Positions 24,662 through 33,304 are shown, numbered from the stretch's first letter. The stretch is 64,000 bases of DNA from Ureibacillus aquaedulcis (GCF_030418165.1 NZ_JAUHTQ010000012.1:47209-111208); one strand, 5' to 3'. Notes: generated from the letters alone by a model not told the origin. Program-made: numbers and translations.

Positions 24662-25398
24662 CCTTCCATATGGACTTTATTTTGTCTCATATACCCCAAC
24701 ATTCTCTCAGGTTCATCCGTAAAGATGGCCTCCACACCGGAACCGATAATCAGTGCGGCATGTTCCACTTCATTTACTGTATAAACACGCACGACTGAAC
24801 CTTTTTCAATGGCTTCTCGTATTGGGCGTCGAACGGACGAAGGCAAGGATACATGCAAAGCTTTGGCAGGAAGCTTTGCTTGATACGCGGCAACATCCAG
24901 GATTGTATTAACGAAAAGTGCAGCATTTTCAACATTCGGAGCAAGCTGTGCGATACGTGCAACCGCCTCGTGATCAAATGACGAAATCACCACTTGATCC
25001 ATCATTTCCAGTGCTTCTACTTCTTGAAGCACTAATTCTTCTATCCCCGCATAAGCGAAGATATCGGATTTCAACTCTATATTTACACGAAGATCTGTAC
25101 CACGGAAAATGTTTAGCACCTCTCCAAGAGCAGGAATTTTCGCACCGGCAAACTCCTCACTAAACCAACTGCCATAATCATATTCGCGTAACTCCTCAAG
25201 CGTCATATCTTTCACATAGCCCACGCCATTTGAAGTACGGTCAATGGATTCATCATGTATGACAACGACTCTCCCATCCTTTGTGAGGTGTACGTCAAAT
25301 TCTACCCCATCGATTGGCAAATTTGCAGCAGCTTGGAAAGCAGGTAATGTATTTTCAGGGTACTTTGCAGAATATCCACGGTGAGCATAAATTTTCAT
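24658..25398 (-). CDS. Glycerophosphodiester phosphodiesterase
   Basis: This 246-residue GDPD-family protein has the catalytic motif HRGYSAKYPENTLPAF (His6, Arg7, Glu15), the metal site GVEFDVHLTKDG and VVIHDESIDRTSNGVG. Downstream are VNIELK and VISSFDHEAVARI, then VYTVNEVEHA. No signal peptide is present, so it acts in the cytoplasm, splitting glycerophosphodiesters from phospholipid turnover into glycerol 3-phosphate and an alcohol. The length is that of the compact bacterial family. It is monocistronic and shares a terminator with the convergent gene. Confidence 0.9.
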   Translation of the reverse strand: MKIYAHRGYSAKYPENTLPAFQAAANLPIDGVEFDVHLTKDGRVVVIHDESIDRTSNGVGYVKDMTLEELREYDYGSWFSEEFAGAKIPALGEVLNIFRGTDLRVNIELKSDIFAYAGIEELVLQEVEALEMMDQVVISSFDHEAVARIAQLAPNVENAALFVNTILDVAAYQAKLPAKALHVSLPSSVRRPIREAIEKGSVVRVYTVNEVEHAALIIGSGVEAIFTDEPERMLGYMRQNKVHMEG

Positions 25399-25507
25399 AT
25401 CTGGACCGTCCTTTAACTTAAGATTGTTAAGGTCTACTTCTTCAATACTTCGTCTAAGAATTATCGTATCAATCTATAGTTAACAATTCATAGTAGATAT
25501 TTTAAAT

Positions 25508-26080
25508 TTATGTAAATATCCTATCCAGTTCTCTTTCAATTAATAAACGAATCCGATTTTCATCCAATTTCACCAGCCCCATCAGGATATGAAGCGCTAG
25601 GCCATCGACTAATGCGTGTAAATGAATTGTTTCTTCCTCCATATTTATATCCTTCCTCAAAAGACCATTTTCATTTAATTGAGTCATCATCGATAGCATC
25701 CCTTGATGGACCGAATCCTCGCGAAGCTCCTTTTTTCGCAATTTGTAAGAGATGTATTCCAGCCACACCTGCATTTCGATTGTACGATTTCCAATCGGAA
25801 TGAACTCCATTAGCATATTCAATACAAGCTGTTTCGGTGGCTGGGGCTGCTTTGTATGTTCCATGATGCGTTCAGTTACTTGTTCTTCAACTAACCCCAT
25901 TGCAAACTCAAGTAATTCTTCCTGAGTATTGAAGTAGTGTCGAACTGCTCCAAGGGAAAGATTTGCCTCCTTTGCAATCGAACGTACAGAAGCCCCCTCC
26001 AGTCCATCTCTTGCGATGACATTCCATGTTGATTTTGCGATTAATGCTTTTCTTTCTTCATGATTCACTATTTTTGGCAT
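25508..26080 (-). CDS. TetR/AcrR-family transcriptional repressor, leaderless
   Basis: This 190-residue protein has a TetR helix-turn-helix at residues about 10-55 (GASVRSIAKEANLSLGAVRHYFNTQEELL) and a helical ligand-binding C-terminus. No ribosome binding site precedes the ATG. A perfect extended -10 TGTTATAAT ends only six bases upstream, so the mRNA probably starts at the ATG. Two copies of a palindrome TAATACNNNNGTATTA lie in the 100-base divergent region and one overlaps this promoter. It therefore likely represses itself and the divergent membrane gene. The effector is unknown. Confidence 0.87.
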   Translation of the reverse strand: MPKIVNHEERKALIAKSTWNVIARDGLEGASVRSIAKEANLSLGAVRHYFNTQEELLEFAMGLVEEQVTERIMEHTKQPQPPKQLVLNMLMEFIPIGNRTIEMQVWLEYISYKLRKKELREDSVHQGMLSMMTQLNENGLLRKDINMEEETIHLHALVDGLALHILMGLVKLDENRIRLLIERELDRIFT

Positions 26081-26086
26081 GAAATT

Positions 26087-26095
26087 ATTATAACA
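26087..26095 (-). promoter_or_regulatory. Extended -10 promoter giving a leaderless tetR transcript
   Basis: TGTTATAAT on the minus strand ends six bases before the tetR ATG. The expected transcription start coincides with the start codon, and no Shine-Dalgarno is present. Confidence 0.6.
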
Positions 26096-26100
26096 TTTTT

Positions 26101-26116
26101 TAATACACTTGTATTA
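26101..26116. promoter_or_regulatory. TetR operator 1
   Basis: TAATACACTTGTATTA is a perfect 7-2-7 dyad. It sits between the -35 and -10 regions of tetR, which fits autorepression. Confidence 0.65.
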
Positions 26117-26139
26117 TTTAAAAACCCATGTTATTATTT

Positions 26140-26155
26140 TAATACAATCGTATTA
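26140..26155. promoter_or_regulatory. TetR operator 2
   Basis: TAATACAATCGTATTA has the same half-sites (TAATAC/GTATTA) as operator 1, 39 bp away centre to centre and about 29 bases upstream of the divergent gene start. Its position would block that gene's promoter. Confidence 0.65.
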
Positions 26156-26183
26156 AATAAAATGTAAAAAGGAGATTCTTAAG

Positions 26184-26714
26184 TTGATTAAATGGATTAT
26201 TGCTGCTGAAATACTGTTTTGGGTTGCAATCTTGGCTGGACTCTTCGCACGCTATGTACTGCACCGAAAACGCTTAAGCTATCTGTTGTTTTTGCTCACG
26301 CCGATTATCGATCTAGCTTTAATTGCATTAACAGTTGTTGATTTACAGTCTGGTGCTGTCGCTACAATAGCACACGGGGTTTCCGTTATTTATATTGGTG
26401 TTTCGATTGCCTATGGAAAAACAATGATTGCATGGGCAGACGATAAATTCCAGACCTACATCCTAAAAAAGGAATCAGCGAAAAAACCTCTTTATGGCAC
26501 GGAAAAAGGATTACATGAATTAAAAATGTGGGGACGGCATGTATTAGCTTATGCAATTGGCAGTGTGATGTTTTGGCTTATCATCACCCTCATCAACTCG
26601 AATTCTACCGAAGCCTTATTTAATGTATGGAGAATCTGGTCGATTGCCTTACTAATTGATGGAGGAATTAGCCTCTCCTATTTACTCTTCCCTAAAAGAG
26701 CCCAATCCAGATAG
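26184..26714 (+). CDS. Four-helix membrane protein controlled by the divergent TetR
   Basis: This 176-residue integral membrane protein has helices near residues 3-21, 30-50, 58-78 and 120-140, with a further hydrophobic C-terminal stretch ending SYLLFPKRAQSR. A cytoplasmic loop contains a conserved-looking LYGTEKGLHELKMWGRH. The start is TTG with AAGGAG nine bases upstream. It is divergent from the TetR gene with shared operators, so it is probably its main target, perhaps in membrane-active compound resistance. I do not recognise a named family and this role is inferred from context only. Confidence 0.7.
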   Translation: MIKWIIAAEILFWVAILAGLFARYVLHRKRLSYLLFLLTPIIDLALIALTVVDLQSGAVATIAHGVSVIYIGVSIAYGKTMIAWADDKFQTYILKKESAKKPLYGTEKGLHELKMWGRHVLAYAIGSVMFWLIITLINSNSTEALFNVWRIWSIALLIDGGISLSYLLFPKRAQSR

Positions 26715-26722
26715 ACTTACAG

Positions 26723-26766
26723 AAAGGTGTATGCCAAGAATCAAACTTCTTTTGCATATACCTTTT
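26723..26766 (+). terminator. Terminator of the membrane gene
   Basis: AAAGGTGTATGC pairs with GCATATACCTTTT (one G-U), then TATTCTTTT follows, just after the stop codon. Confidence 0.65.
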
Positions 26767-26874
26767 ATTCTTTTACTACTTCATATATTAAGTAGCGTAC
26801 CAGCAGCCTTTCTAAAGGCTTTTAATCACTAATTGTGCTACAATTTATCCGAATTTAAAATTTTGGAGGTTTGT

Positions 26875-27453
26875 ATGGTTAAAAAATTCTTGATCTTTTC
26901 GTTGATTTTCCTGTTTTCTTTTGGGAATGACACTTTTGCACATACACATATCGAAAGCTCTTCTCCTCAAAGCGGCGAAGTACTGACTGCGCCCTTAGAA
27001 GAAATTACATTGACCTTTGAAGGGAAAATTGAACAAAGCAGCTCCTTCACACTTCAGAACGCAGCTGGAGAAGCAGTTTCCGTTGACAATATTGCAATAT
27101 CGGAAAATGTATTGTCCGGCTCACTCACAGAACCCATTGAAAACGGAGAGTATCTGATTAACTGGAATATCATTGGGGCTGATGGCCATCTTATCGAAGG
27201 AGAAGTTCCATTTACTGTGGATGTACCTGTAACTGAGGCGACCGAGAATGCTGAAGATGAAACTCTAGACGAGGAAGTCACAGGTGAAGAAAATAATGCA
27301 ACGATAGAGGAATCAGCAACAACTAACAATGATGCCGCTGTTGAAGAGTCTACGGAAAATTCCTCATCGTCTTATTTAGTTCCAACTCTTATCGGTATTC
27401 TTATTCTGATTGTTGTAGGAAGCTTCTTCTTCATCGCAAAAAGGAAACAATAG
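26875..27453 (+). CDS. CopC-domain copper-binding protein with C-terminal anchor
   Basis: This 192-residue protein has a signal peptide (MVKKFLIFSLIFLFSFGNDT) and then a CopC domain beginning with the copper-ligand histidines FAHTHIESSSPQSGE. GADGHLIEGEVPFTVDV near residue 110 holds the second ligand set (Asp and His). An acidic Ser/Thr/Glu linker and a C-terminal helix (LVPTLIGILILIVVGSFFF) plus KRKQ anchor it. The ATG at 26875 has GGAGG five bases upstream; the frame extends further but without reason. It is followed after three bases by the CopD gene. In B. subtilis these two domains are fused as YcnJ; here they are separate. Confidence 0.88.
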   Translation: MVKKFLIFSLIFLFSFGNDTFAHTHIESSSPQSGEVLTAPLEEITLTFEGKIEQSSSFTLQNAAGEAVSVDNIAISENVLSGSLTEPIENGEYLINWNIIGADGHLIEGEVPFTVDVPVTEATENAEDETLDEEVTGEENNATIEESATTNNDAAVEESTENSSSSYLVPTLIGILILIVVGSFFFIAKRKQ

Positions 27454-27456
27454 TTT

Positions 27457-28542
27457 ATGGCTTTGTTAGGTTTGTTAAGTCAGGCATTGGTTTATCTTTG
27501 TTTCGCTACCATCATGGGCAGTTTTATCCTGGCAATGATCCCCGAAGCCAAGCGCCCAACTATCGAAGTCCCAAAGAGTGCATTGCTGGCTGCTACAAGT
27601 GGGATTGCCCTGTTTTCTTTTTTTCCGGTATTTCAAATCCTGTTGTACTTAGTACCTAATTCGGGCTTTGGCGAAACTTTGCAATCTGTTTTATTGACAT
27701 TTGAAGTCGGCAAAGCTTGGCTTTTCACATTCATTGTGTCGATTATCTTATTACTTTTTATAAGCTTTTTTGAGGTTCAAGCAAATAAATTATACGCATC
27801 TATTGGTGCAGCACTTACCTTCCTCTTAATACTCTCTTTAGGTTGGTCAAGTCATGCAAGTTCGTATAATCAATTGCTGGGATTTGTAAGTGATACTGTG
27901 CACTTTACTGCTGTAACCGTTTGGGTCGGTATACTAATTGTCATCAGTTGGTTTTCCAAAAATCATCAAAGCTGGGCGAACTTTTTAAGGTGGTTTACTC
28001 CTGTTGCCCTGGTTTGTTTTGCACTTACCATTGTTAGCGGACTGCTTTTGATGGACATTATTGTGGATGACTATACAAATTCTTGGCCTATTTCCTATGG
28101 GCAAACATTGTTATTGAAACATTTATTAATCATTCCGTTGATCGTTTTTGCTGCGATTAATAGCTTAATGATTAAAAAGAAGGTTCAAATAGATGAAAGC
28201 TTTAACCCGCTGCCATGGGTAAAGGCCGAAAGCATTCTAATGCTTCTTATTTTTTCAGTGACTGCTGCTCTTGGGCAACAATCACCGCCAAGAGAAACAG
28301 AGATTTCAAGCAATAATGTATCGCAACTGTTTCGCCTCGTTTACCAAGGGCAAATTCAGCCTAATATGCAAGTTCAGTTTGCTCCCAATGCAACGGCTAT
28401 TATGCTTGCCGTTGTAACCCTTCTCTTCTTGGCATTAATGATTTTTTCTTTCATAAAGAAGATGCCGGCCATCATGACTTTTGTGATGGGGCTATTCCTT
28501 GTGATGAGCGGCTACCTGTCCTTGATGCTAAGTATTCAATAA
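27457..28542 (+). CDS. CopD-family copper transport membrane protein
   Basis: This 361-residue protein has about eight to nine transmembrane helices. The CopD signature is WSSHASSYNQLLGFVSDTVH followed by FTAVTVWVGILIVISWF; the histidines are likely copper ligands. A second conserved part is SGLLLMDIIVDDYTNSWPIS then YGQTLLLKHLLIIPLIVFAA. It begins three bases after the copC-like stop codon, so the two are translationally linked. Together they probably import or buffer copper at the membrane. No copper-responsive regulator is adjacent. Confidence 0.88.
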   Translation: MALLGLLSQALVYLCFATIMGSFILAMIPEAKRPTIEVPKSALLAATSGIALFSFFPVFQILLYLVPNSGFGETLQSVLLTFEVGKAWLFTFIVSIILLLFISFFEVQANKLYASIGAALTFLLILSLGWSSHASSYNQLLGFVSDTVHFTAVTVWVGILIVISWFSKNHQSWANFLRWFTPVALVCFALTIVSGLLLMDIIVDDYTNSWPISYGQTLLLKHLLIIPLIVFAAINSLMIKKKVQIDESFNPLPWVKAESILMLLIFSVTAALGQQSPPRETEISSNNVSQLFRLVYQGQIQPNMQVQFAPNATAIMLAVVTLLFLALMIFSFIKKMPAIMTFVMGLFLVMSGYLSLMLSIQ

Positions 28543-28548
28543 AAATCT

Positions 28549-28668
28549 TGTTGAATTCAGAAGAGTAGTATACTAAGGGTTAGAGACAACAAGTTGGCTC
28601 TGCAGCTTGTGTACGAAGTAAGTGCGCTCATTAGTGGAATATATCTCAGAATCATTTTTAGTTTAAAT
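28549..28668 (+). other. Non-coding stretch before a terminator (possible small RNA)
   Basis: Between the CopD stop and the terminator at 28669 there are 120 bases richer in G and C than other gaps. A possible -10 TATACT lies at 28572-28577, with TTGTTG 15 bases upstream. It may be only the 3' UTR of the copper operon or a separate small RNA. Confidence 0.3.
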
Positions 28669-28701
28669 GCCGCTCCCATTTACCGGATGGAAGCGGCTTT
28701 T
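28669..28701 (+). terminator. Terminator downstream of the copper operon
   Basis: GCCGCTCCCAT pairs with ATGGAAGCGGC (one mismatch) around TTACCGG and is followed by TTTTCATTTT. Confidence 0.7.
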
Positions 28702-28862
28702 CATTTTGGCGAGAATATAATGGCCATTTAATTCACATGGAGTTAACTTAAATGATTCGAAAAAACATTAGACAAAACTTCACTTCATAAGGAAAATTTA
28801 GTAAGATAAATATCTAGCTTTTTTATGTACGTTATCCCAAATGAATGGAGGATCGATCTAAA

Positions 28863-31139
28863 ATGGCCGAGCATATTGAAAGAAGCACCACCCAGCAGCC
28901 GGAATTCCAAAAGGAAGTTGAGCGATTAGAATACACCAAACAGTATATGGGCGAACTGCTGGAGGCATCGCAGCGAGATTTAAGAGCTGTCCAGGACAAG
29001 ATTAAAGAATCGATGGCGAACCTCGAATATATCGATTCCAGTGATAGTTATATCAATATCTTGACGAATTCCCGCTTTTTCGAATTAGCTTTGAATCAGA
29101 AGGAAAGTCTGGAAGCGGTTAAGAAAAAACCATATTTTGCCCGCATTCATTTCCAGCGAACAGGAGAGCTTGAGGAGCTTCTATATATAGGAAAAACCTC
29201 ACTTTTCCATAATGAAACATTTGAGCCTATCATTGTGGACTGGCGTTCCCCGGTGGCAAATGTCTATTATGACGGTCGCCTTGGCGAGATATCCTACCCC
29301 GTACGTGACGAAGTGTTTACAGGGCATTTATTCTCAAAACGCCAATATAAGATTGAAGATGGCGAACTATTAAGCTTCCAGGATGTCGACTTAACAACAA
29401 ATGACGACCTTTTGCAGGCACTTTCAGGGAAAGCCGATGTACGACTTACCGAAATCGTCGCCACCATTCAAAAAGAACAAAATGAAATTATCCGAGCCCA
29501 CCTGAAGCAGCCGATTCTTGTACAAGGAGCTGCCGGAAGTGGAAAAACAACCATTGCCCTTCATCGAATCTCGTACTTCCTATACACCATGGGAGAACAC
29601 TTTAACCCCGAGCAGCTAATGATTCTGGCACCCAATAAACTATTTATCGAATATATCGGGGACGTCCTGCCAGAGCTTGGTGTGGAACAAATTTGCCAAA
29701 CAACCTATGCCGAATACGTCCAAAATGCTACAGGCATCAAGCTAAAATTACAAAATCCAAATGAACAGCTTGAAACAATTGTTGAAGAAGGGCTTGACGC
29801 TCTACCCTCTTTCAACATCCCGCAAATTAAAGGTTCTTTATTTTACCGTAACCTCTTGGACCGTTACATTAAGATACATGAACGCACGTTGGCAGATTTA
29901 TTTAATGAGGATGTATTTATTGAAAAATACCGTATCATGCGTGGAAGCCACTTGAAGAAGTTATTCCTGGAAGAATTCGCTTATATGCCGATTGAAAAGC
30001 GGATTGAGCGCATCAAGAAGATTGTACAAACTGAGGTAAAACGGAAATCTAAAGCGGTTCTTTCGTCTCTCAATACCCGTTACGAAGATATGATCGGGAA
30101 AGCATTAAGCGGACTTCGTGATCCGGACAAAAGACGTGAAACGGTAACAAAATTCATCGACGAACGGGATGAACGTATCCCTAAAATCACAGCCGAAGCA
30201 AAATCAACTGCCACTGTTTATATGAAACGCTTTGAAAAAGCAAAAATTAAACAAATGTATCGAAAGTTTTTAACCGACCGGCAACTCCTGCAAGAACTTG
30301 CACCTGAATGGACATTTGAACAGCAAGAAAAGTTTCTGCAAGCTCATACAAAAGAAAAGTGGGCATTAGAAGATTTAGCTGCACTCTATTACCTGCATGC
30401 AAAAATCAAAGGCATTCAAGATCAGTGGAAGATGCGGGTCGTCTTTATAGATGAGGTCCAGGATTATAGTTTATTCCAGTTAGCCGCTCTACAAGATGGG
30501 CTTGAAACCGACATGTTCACGATGGTTGGGGACTTGGCACAGGGAATCCATAGTTACCGGTCATTGACGGAATGGGATTCGGTACTTGATTTATTCCCTC
30601 GGGCAAATTATTTCACCTTGCAGAAAAGCTACCGGACGACGATTGAAATTATGGAAATCGCAAATAAAATCCTCAAGAAAATGGATGAGGACCTGCCTTT
30701 AGTGGAACCAGTTGTCCGACATGGCAATGAACCCACTTTTGTGCAAGCCGAATTTTTCGATCCGGAAAAAATTAATGAGTTATACCAATCTATCGGGCAA
30801 AATGGCCACAAATCCATTGCACTAATTTGCAAAACAACAGCGGAAGCAACACATTATGCAAAGCTATTAAATAAAGCGGGTGTGCCTGCCGAAACGTTGA
30901 GTGATGAATCAGAGCTCGGCGGTGACAAGCTTCTTATTGTCCCAAGCCACTTGGCAAAAGGCCTTGAATTTGACGCAGTCATCATTGCAGCATTCGATAT
31001 CCCCTACTTTGATACAGCGATTGACCGGAAGCTTTTATATGTTGCCCTTACTCGGGCCATGCACGAATTATATTTGGTTGGACCGGGGCTGGGATTCTTT
31101 TTGCTTGATGAAGTATCATTAGCAGGAAACAAAGCATAG
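28863..31139 (+). CDS. helD: HelD, RNA polymerase recycling ATPase (UvrD/Rep-like)
   Basis: About 758 residues. The N-terminal coiled-coil arm (residues 1-90, EFQKEVERLEYTKQYMGELL) and the block EPIIVDWRSPVANVYYDGRL are hallmarks of HelD. Walker A is GAAGSGKTTIAL, Walker B is VFIDEVQDYSLFQ, motif III follows as MVGDLAQGIHSY, and the C-terminal helicase motif is LLYVALTRAMHELYLVG. HelD inserts into stalled RNA polymerase and releases it from nucleic acid using ATP. The ATG at 28863 lies 11 bases after GGAGG; the in-frame ATG at 28845 overlaps that site. It is monocistronic. Confidence 0.93.
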   Translation: MAEHIERSTTQQPEFQKEVERLEYTKQYMGELLEASQRDLRAVQDKIKESMANLEYIDSSDSYINILTNSRFFELALNQKESLEAVKKKPYFARIHFQRTGELEELLYIGKTSLFHNETFEPIIVDWRSPVANVYYDGRLGEISYPVRDEVFTGHLFSKRQYKIEDGELLSFQDVDLTTNDDLLQALSGKADVRLTEIVATIQKEQNEIIRAHLKQPILVQGAAGSGKTTIALHRISYFLYTMGEHFNPEQLMILAPNKLFIEYIGDVLPELGVEQICQTTYAEYVQNATGIKLKLQNPNEQLETIVEEGLDALPSFNIPQIKGSLFYRNLLDRYIKIHERTLADLFNEDVFIEKYRIMRGSHLKKLFLEEFAYMPIEKRIERIKKIVQTEVKRKSKAVLSSLNTRYEDMIGKALSGLRDPDKRRETVTKFIDERDERIPKITAEAKSTATVYMKRFEKAKIKQMYRKFLTDRQLLQELAPEWTFEQQEKFLQAHTKEKWALEDLAALYYLHAKIKGIQDQWKMRVVFIDEVQDYSLFQLAALQDGLETDMFTMVGDLAQGIHSYRSLTEWDSVLDLFPRANYFTLQKSYRTTIEIMEIANKILKKMDEDLPLVEPVVRHGNEPTFVQAEFFDPEKINELYQSIGQNGHKSIALICKTTAEATHYAKLLNKAGVPAETLSDESELGGDKLLIVPSHLAKGLEFDAVIIAAFDIPYFDTAIDRKLLYVALTRAMHELYLVGPGLGFFLLDEVSLAGNKA

Positions 31140-31169
31140 GAAGATGAGAAAATTAGAGGAAAGATGGAA

Positions 31170-31199
31170 GCTGTTCCAAGTCTTTAGACCGGGAACAGC
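31170..31199 (+). terminator. Terminator of helD
   Basis: GCTGTTCC/GGAACAGC is a perfect 8-bp stem with a 14-base loop, followed by CTTTATTTC. It also lies just past the end of the small gene on the other strand. Confidence 0.6.
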
Positions 31200-31201
31200 C
31201 T

Positions 31202-31339
31202 TTATTTCCTTGGCGGAATACGGACGAAGGATCGCTTTTTAGCAGGTCTTTTTGAAAGAATTTGTCGGAGAAGCCTAAATACTATACTCCTTCTTTTTAG
31301 ATCAATTTCTTTTGGTTGCGGCAGGGCTGGAATTCTCAT
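31202..31339 (-). CDS. Small basic hypothetical protein (45 aa)
   Basis: The frame MRIPALPQPKEIDLKRRSIV... ends KKRSFVRIPPRK and has GGAGTGGAGAG four to nine bases before its ATG. About one third of its residues are Lys or Arg and it has no membrane segment. It starts and ends with a proline-rich RIP motif. It is complete, well initiated and convergent with helD. I do not recognise it; a nucleic-acid or ribosome-associated role would fit the charge but is speculation. Confidence 0.55.
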   Translation of the reverse strand: MRIPALPQPKEIDLKRRSIVFRLLRQILSKRPAKKRSFVRIPPRK

Positions 31340-31470
31340 ATACTCTCCACTCCTTTATTTTAAATATATTAATAATCGTTCTATATTATTCATCTTAGCG
31401 TTAGATTTAAGTATGGTGATATAAAAAAAGGCCAAACCCAATAAAAATTGAACCAGACCTTAAAAACCAA

Positions 31471-31767
31471 TTATTCTACCTTACCTTCCCACTTAAGCAT
31501 GCCGCCATTCATATTTGTTGCATCAAAACCTTGGCTTTGCAAATATTCAGTTGCTTTTCCACTTCTGCCCCCAGAACGGCAAACCATAATATAAGGTTTT
31601 GTTTTATCCAGTTCATGGGTACGGGATTCGAGTGACCCTAATGGAATATGTGTAATCCCTGGAATATGCCCTGCTTGCACCTCATCTACTTCACGTACAT
31701 CGATTAAATTTAGGTTTTCGCCATTTTCTAGACGCTGTTGGACTTCTTGCGGCGTGATTTCTTTCAT
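31471..31767 (-). CDS. Rhodanese-like domain protein (single domain)
   Basis: This 98-residue single rhodanese domain has NLIDVREVDEVQAGHIPGIT, the second strand and the active-site loop CRSGGRSG with the catalytic cysteine near residue 63. The C-terminal NMNGGMLKWEG is typical. Such proteins carry persulfide sulfur in the cytoplasm. It begins one base after the stop codon of an anchored rhodanese gene, so the two are an operon. The start ATG follows GGGGGAAGATAAA. Confidence 0.88.
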   Translation of the reverse strand: MKEITPQEVQQRLENGENLNLIDVREVDEVQAGHIPGITHIPLGSLESRTHELDKTKPYIMVCRSGGRSGKATEYLQSQGFDATNMNGGMLKWEGKVE

Positions 31768-31768
31768 T

Positions 31769-32128
31769 TTATCTTCCCCCTTTAAAATTCCAGTTGCTTA
31801 AACCTCCACGGACATTGGTAATCTTCGTATGGCCGCGTCTTTTTAATTTTTTGCAAGCTTGATTGCTTCTTATACCAGTCTGGCAAATGACCACGATTTC
31901 TTTATCTTTCGGTAAATCGTTGAACTTCGATTTTAACGGGATGTTTTGAAATTGTTGAATATGCTGCGCATTATATTCCATCGGAGACCGAACATCTATA
32001 AATATCTTATCCGGATCATGCAGGACGTTTTTTAACTGCTCAGCATCAATTGTTTTAACGCCCTTTGCCGGCGTTAGTCTATATACGATAAACCCAACAA
32101 GGATAATAATCAAAATCCACTCTATCAC
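31769..32128 (-). CDS. Membrane-anchored rhodanese-like protein (YqhL-like)
   Basis: About 119 residues: one N-terminal helix (IEWILIIILVGFIVYRL) and a rhodanese domain with IFIDVRSPMEYNAQHI and active-site loop CQTGIRSN. The C-terminus NVRGGLSNWNFKGGR is conserved. It resembles B. subtilis YqhL in size and layout. I choose the GTG at 32128, nine bases after AGGAGTG; the open frame continues upstream to 32185 without a ribosome binding site. It would transfer sulfane sulfur at the inner membrane face. Confidence 0.8.
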   Translation of the reverse strand: MIEWILIIILVGFIVYRLTPAKGVKTIDAEQLKNVLHDPDKIFIDVRSPMEYNAQHIQQFQNIPLKSKFNDLPKDKEIVVICQTGIRSNQACKKLKRRGHTKITNVRGGLSNWNFKGGR

Positions 32129-32287
32129 GGGTGCCTTCACTCCTATTTTATGCCTATTCGACTTTATCTTAAAACTATTATACACGAGAATTAGGATAAA
32201 ACCTTTAGGAGAAGTTTAGATTTGAGCGATTATTTTCCATATTGAATGATTTCTATGAATGAGATTTGGCTTGATGAAATTTCCGTT

Positions 32288-32848
32288 TTACTCCCCTTCA
32301 CCTAAGGCAAAGCGAGCAAATTCGTGATATTTCGGCGTTTTGTCCAAATGCGTTTCGTAAAGTACTACTTCATTTACCGTAAATGATAGACGGTCTTCAA
32401 AAGCCTTTAACATTTCGATATCAAAGTTCTCTTCACCCTGCCATTTTCGGGCTAGCGTGATATGGGGACGAAACGGCTTTTTATCCAATTGAAAACCAAT
32501 GTTGATGCATTGACGGTGGACCTTTTGTTGAACCCTATTCAAGTTTTCGGATTGTTCTACATCTGCCCAAAAAATCCGGGGTTTTTTATGAGGCCCAAAT
32601 GTCCCAATTTTATGTAGCGTCAACGAAAATGGACGTTCATCTCCTAATACTTGCGGCATCGTACCGATCACCTCCTGTTTCATGCTTTCTTCAGCAAAGC
32701 CTAGAAATGCCAATGTGATATGATAATCCTCGGAATGTACCCATCTGGCAAAAGGGAAGTCCAGTTTATTGTTTGCAACCCATTCGTTTAAATATTCCTT
32801 CGCTTCATTAGGTAGCTTAGCTGCCAGAAAATAATGATGCTTACTCAA
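32288..32848 (-). CDS. thpR: RNA 2',3'-cyclic phosphodiesterase (ThpR/LigT)
   Basis: This 186-residue protein of the 2H phosphoesterase family has two HxTx motifs: HITLAFLG at residues 43-50 and PHITLARKW at 128-136. The second half contains RIFWADVEQSENLNRVQQKV, typical of LigT/ThpR. It hydrolyses 2',3'-cyclic phosphodiester ends of RNA to 2'-phosphates. The length matches the family. It is monocistronic; the start ATG is preceded by GGAGTGG. Confidence 0.9.
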   Translation of the reverse strand: MSKHHYFLAAKLPNEAKEYLNEWVANNKLDFPFARWVHSEDYHITLAFLGFAEESMKQEVIGTMPQVLGDERPFSLTLHKIGTFGPHKKPRIFWADVEQSENLNRVQQKVHRQCINIGFQLDKKPFRPHITLARKWQGEENFDIEMLKAFEDRLSFTVNEVVLYETHLDKTPKYHEFARFALGEGE

Positions 32849-32950
32849 TCGTTTCCACTCCTCAAGACTAGATATATTCTAAACATTATTATAGTTCTCA
32901 TATTTAGACAAATTATCAAAAATACTTTGGAAACTGCAAAATCAATGAAA

Positions 32951-32980
32951 AGCGCTGAGCGTCACCCTGAACTCAGCGCT
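32951..32980 (-). terminator. Terminator of ykkCD (bidirectional)
   Basis: A perfect 9-bp stem AGCGCTGAG/CTCAGCGCT with T-run on the plus side and TTTTCATTG on the minus side lies just after the ykkD stop codon. Confidence 0.7.
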
Positions 32981-32989
32981 TTTTTGTAA

Positions 32990-33304
32990 TTAAGAGATTA
33001 TTTTCAGCCCTATACTTGCGCATAGAATAATAAAAATACATAGTATCCTTTTCCAGTCCTTTGATTCTCCGTAGAAAAACATACCTACCGTTGTGCCCCC
33101 GACAACTCCGATCCCAGTCCAGATTGCATATGCTGTTCCCATTGATATTGTATGCATTGAGTAGTCTAGAAGAAATAAACTGATACAAAAGCCAAGCACC
33201 AAAAAAACAAGAGGCTTCCAATTTCGGCTAACGCTGTACTGATTCATCATGGCTACACCAAAAGTTTCAAATAGCCCTGCTACGATTAAAGCAACCCATG
33301 CCAT
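32990..33304 (-). CDS. ykkD: Guanidinium exporter SMR subunit (YkkD)
   Basis: This 104-residue four-helix SMR protein has the membrane-embedded glutamate in GLFETFGVAMMNQY and the conserved MGTAYAIWTGIGVVGGTTVG segment. It resembles B. subtilis YkkD and acts as a heterodimer with the partner encoded just upstream. Its start codon is immediately after, or overlaps, the ykkC stop. The upstream guanidine-I riboswitch identifies guanidinium as the likely substrate, exchanged for protons. Confidence 0.9.
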   Translation of the reverse strand: MAWVALIVAGLFETFGVAMMNQYSVSRNWKPLVFLVLGFCISLFLLDYSMHTISMGTAYAIWTGIGVVGGTTVGMFFYGESKDWKRILCIFIILCASIGLKIIS

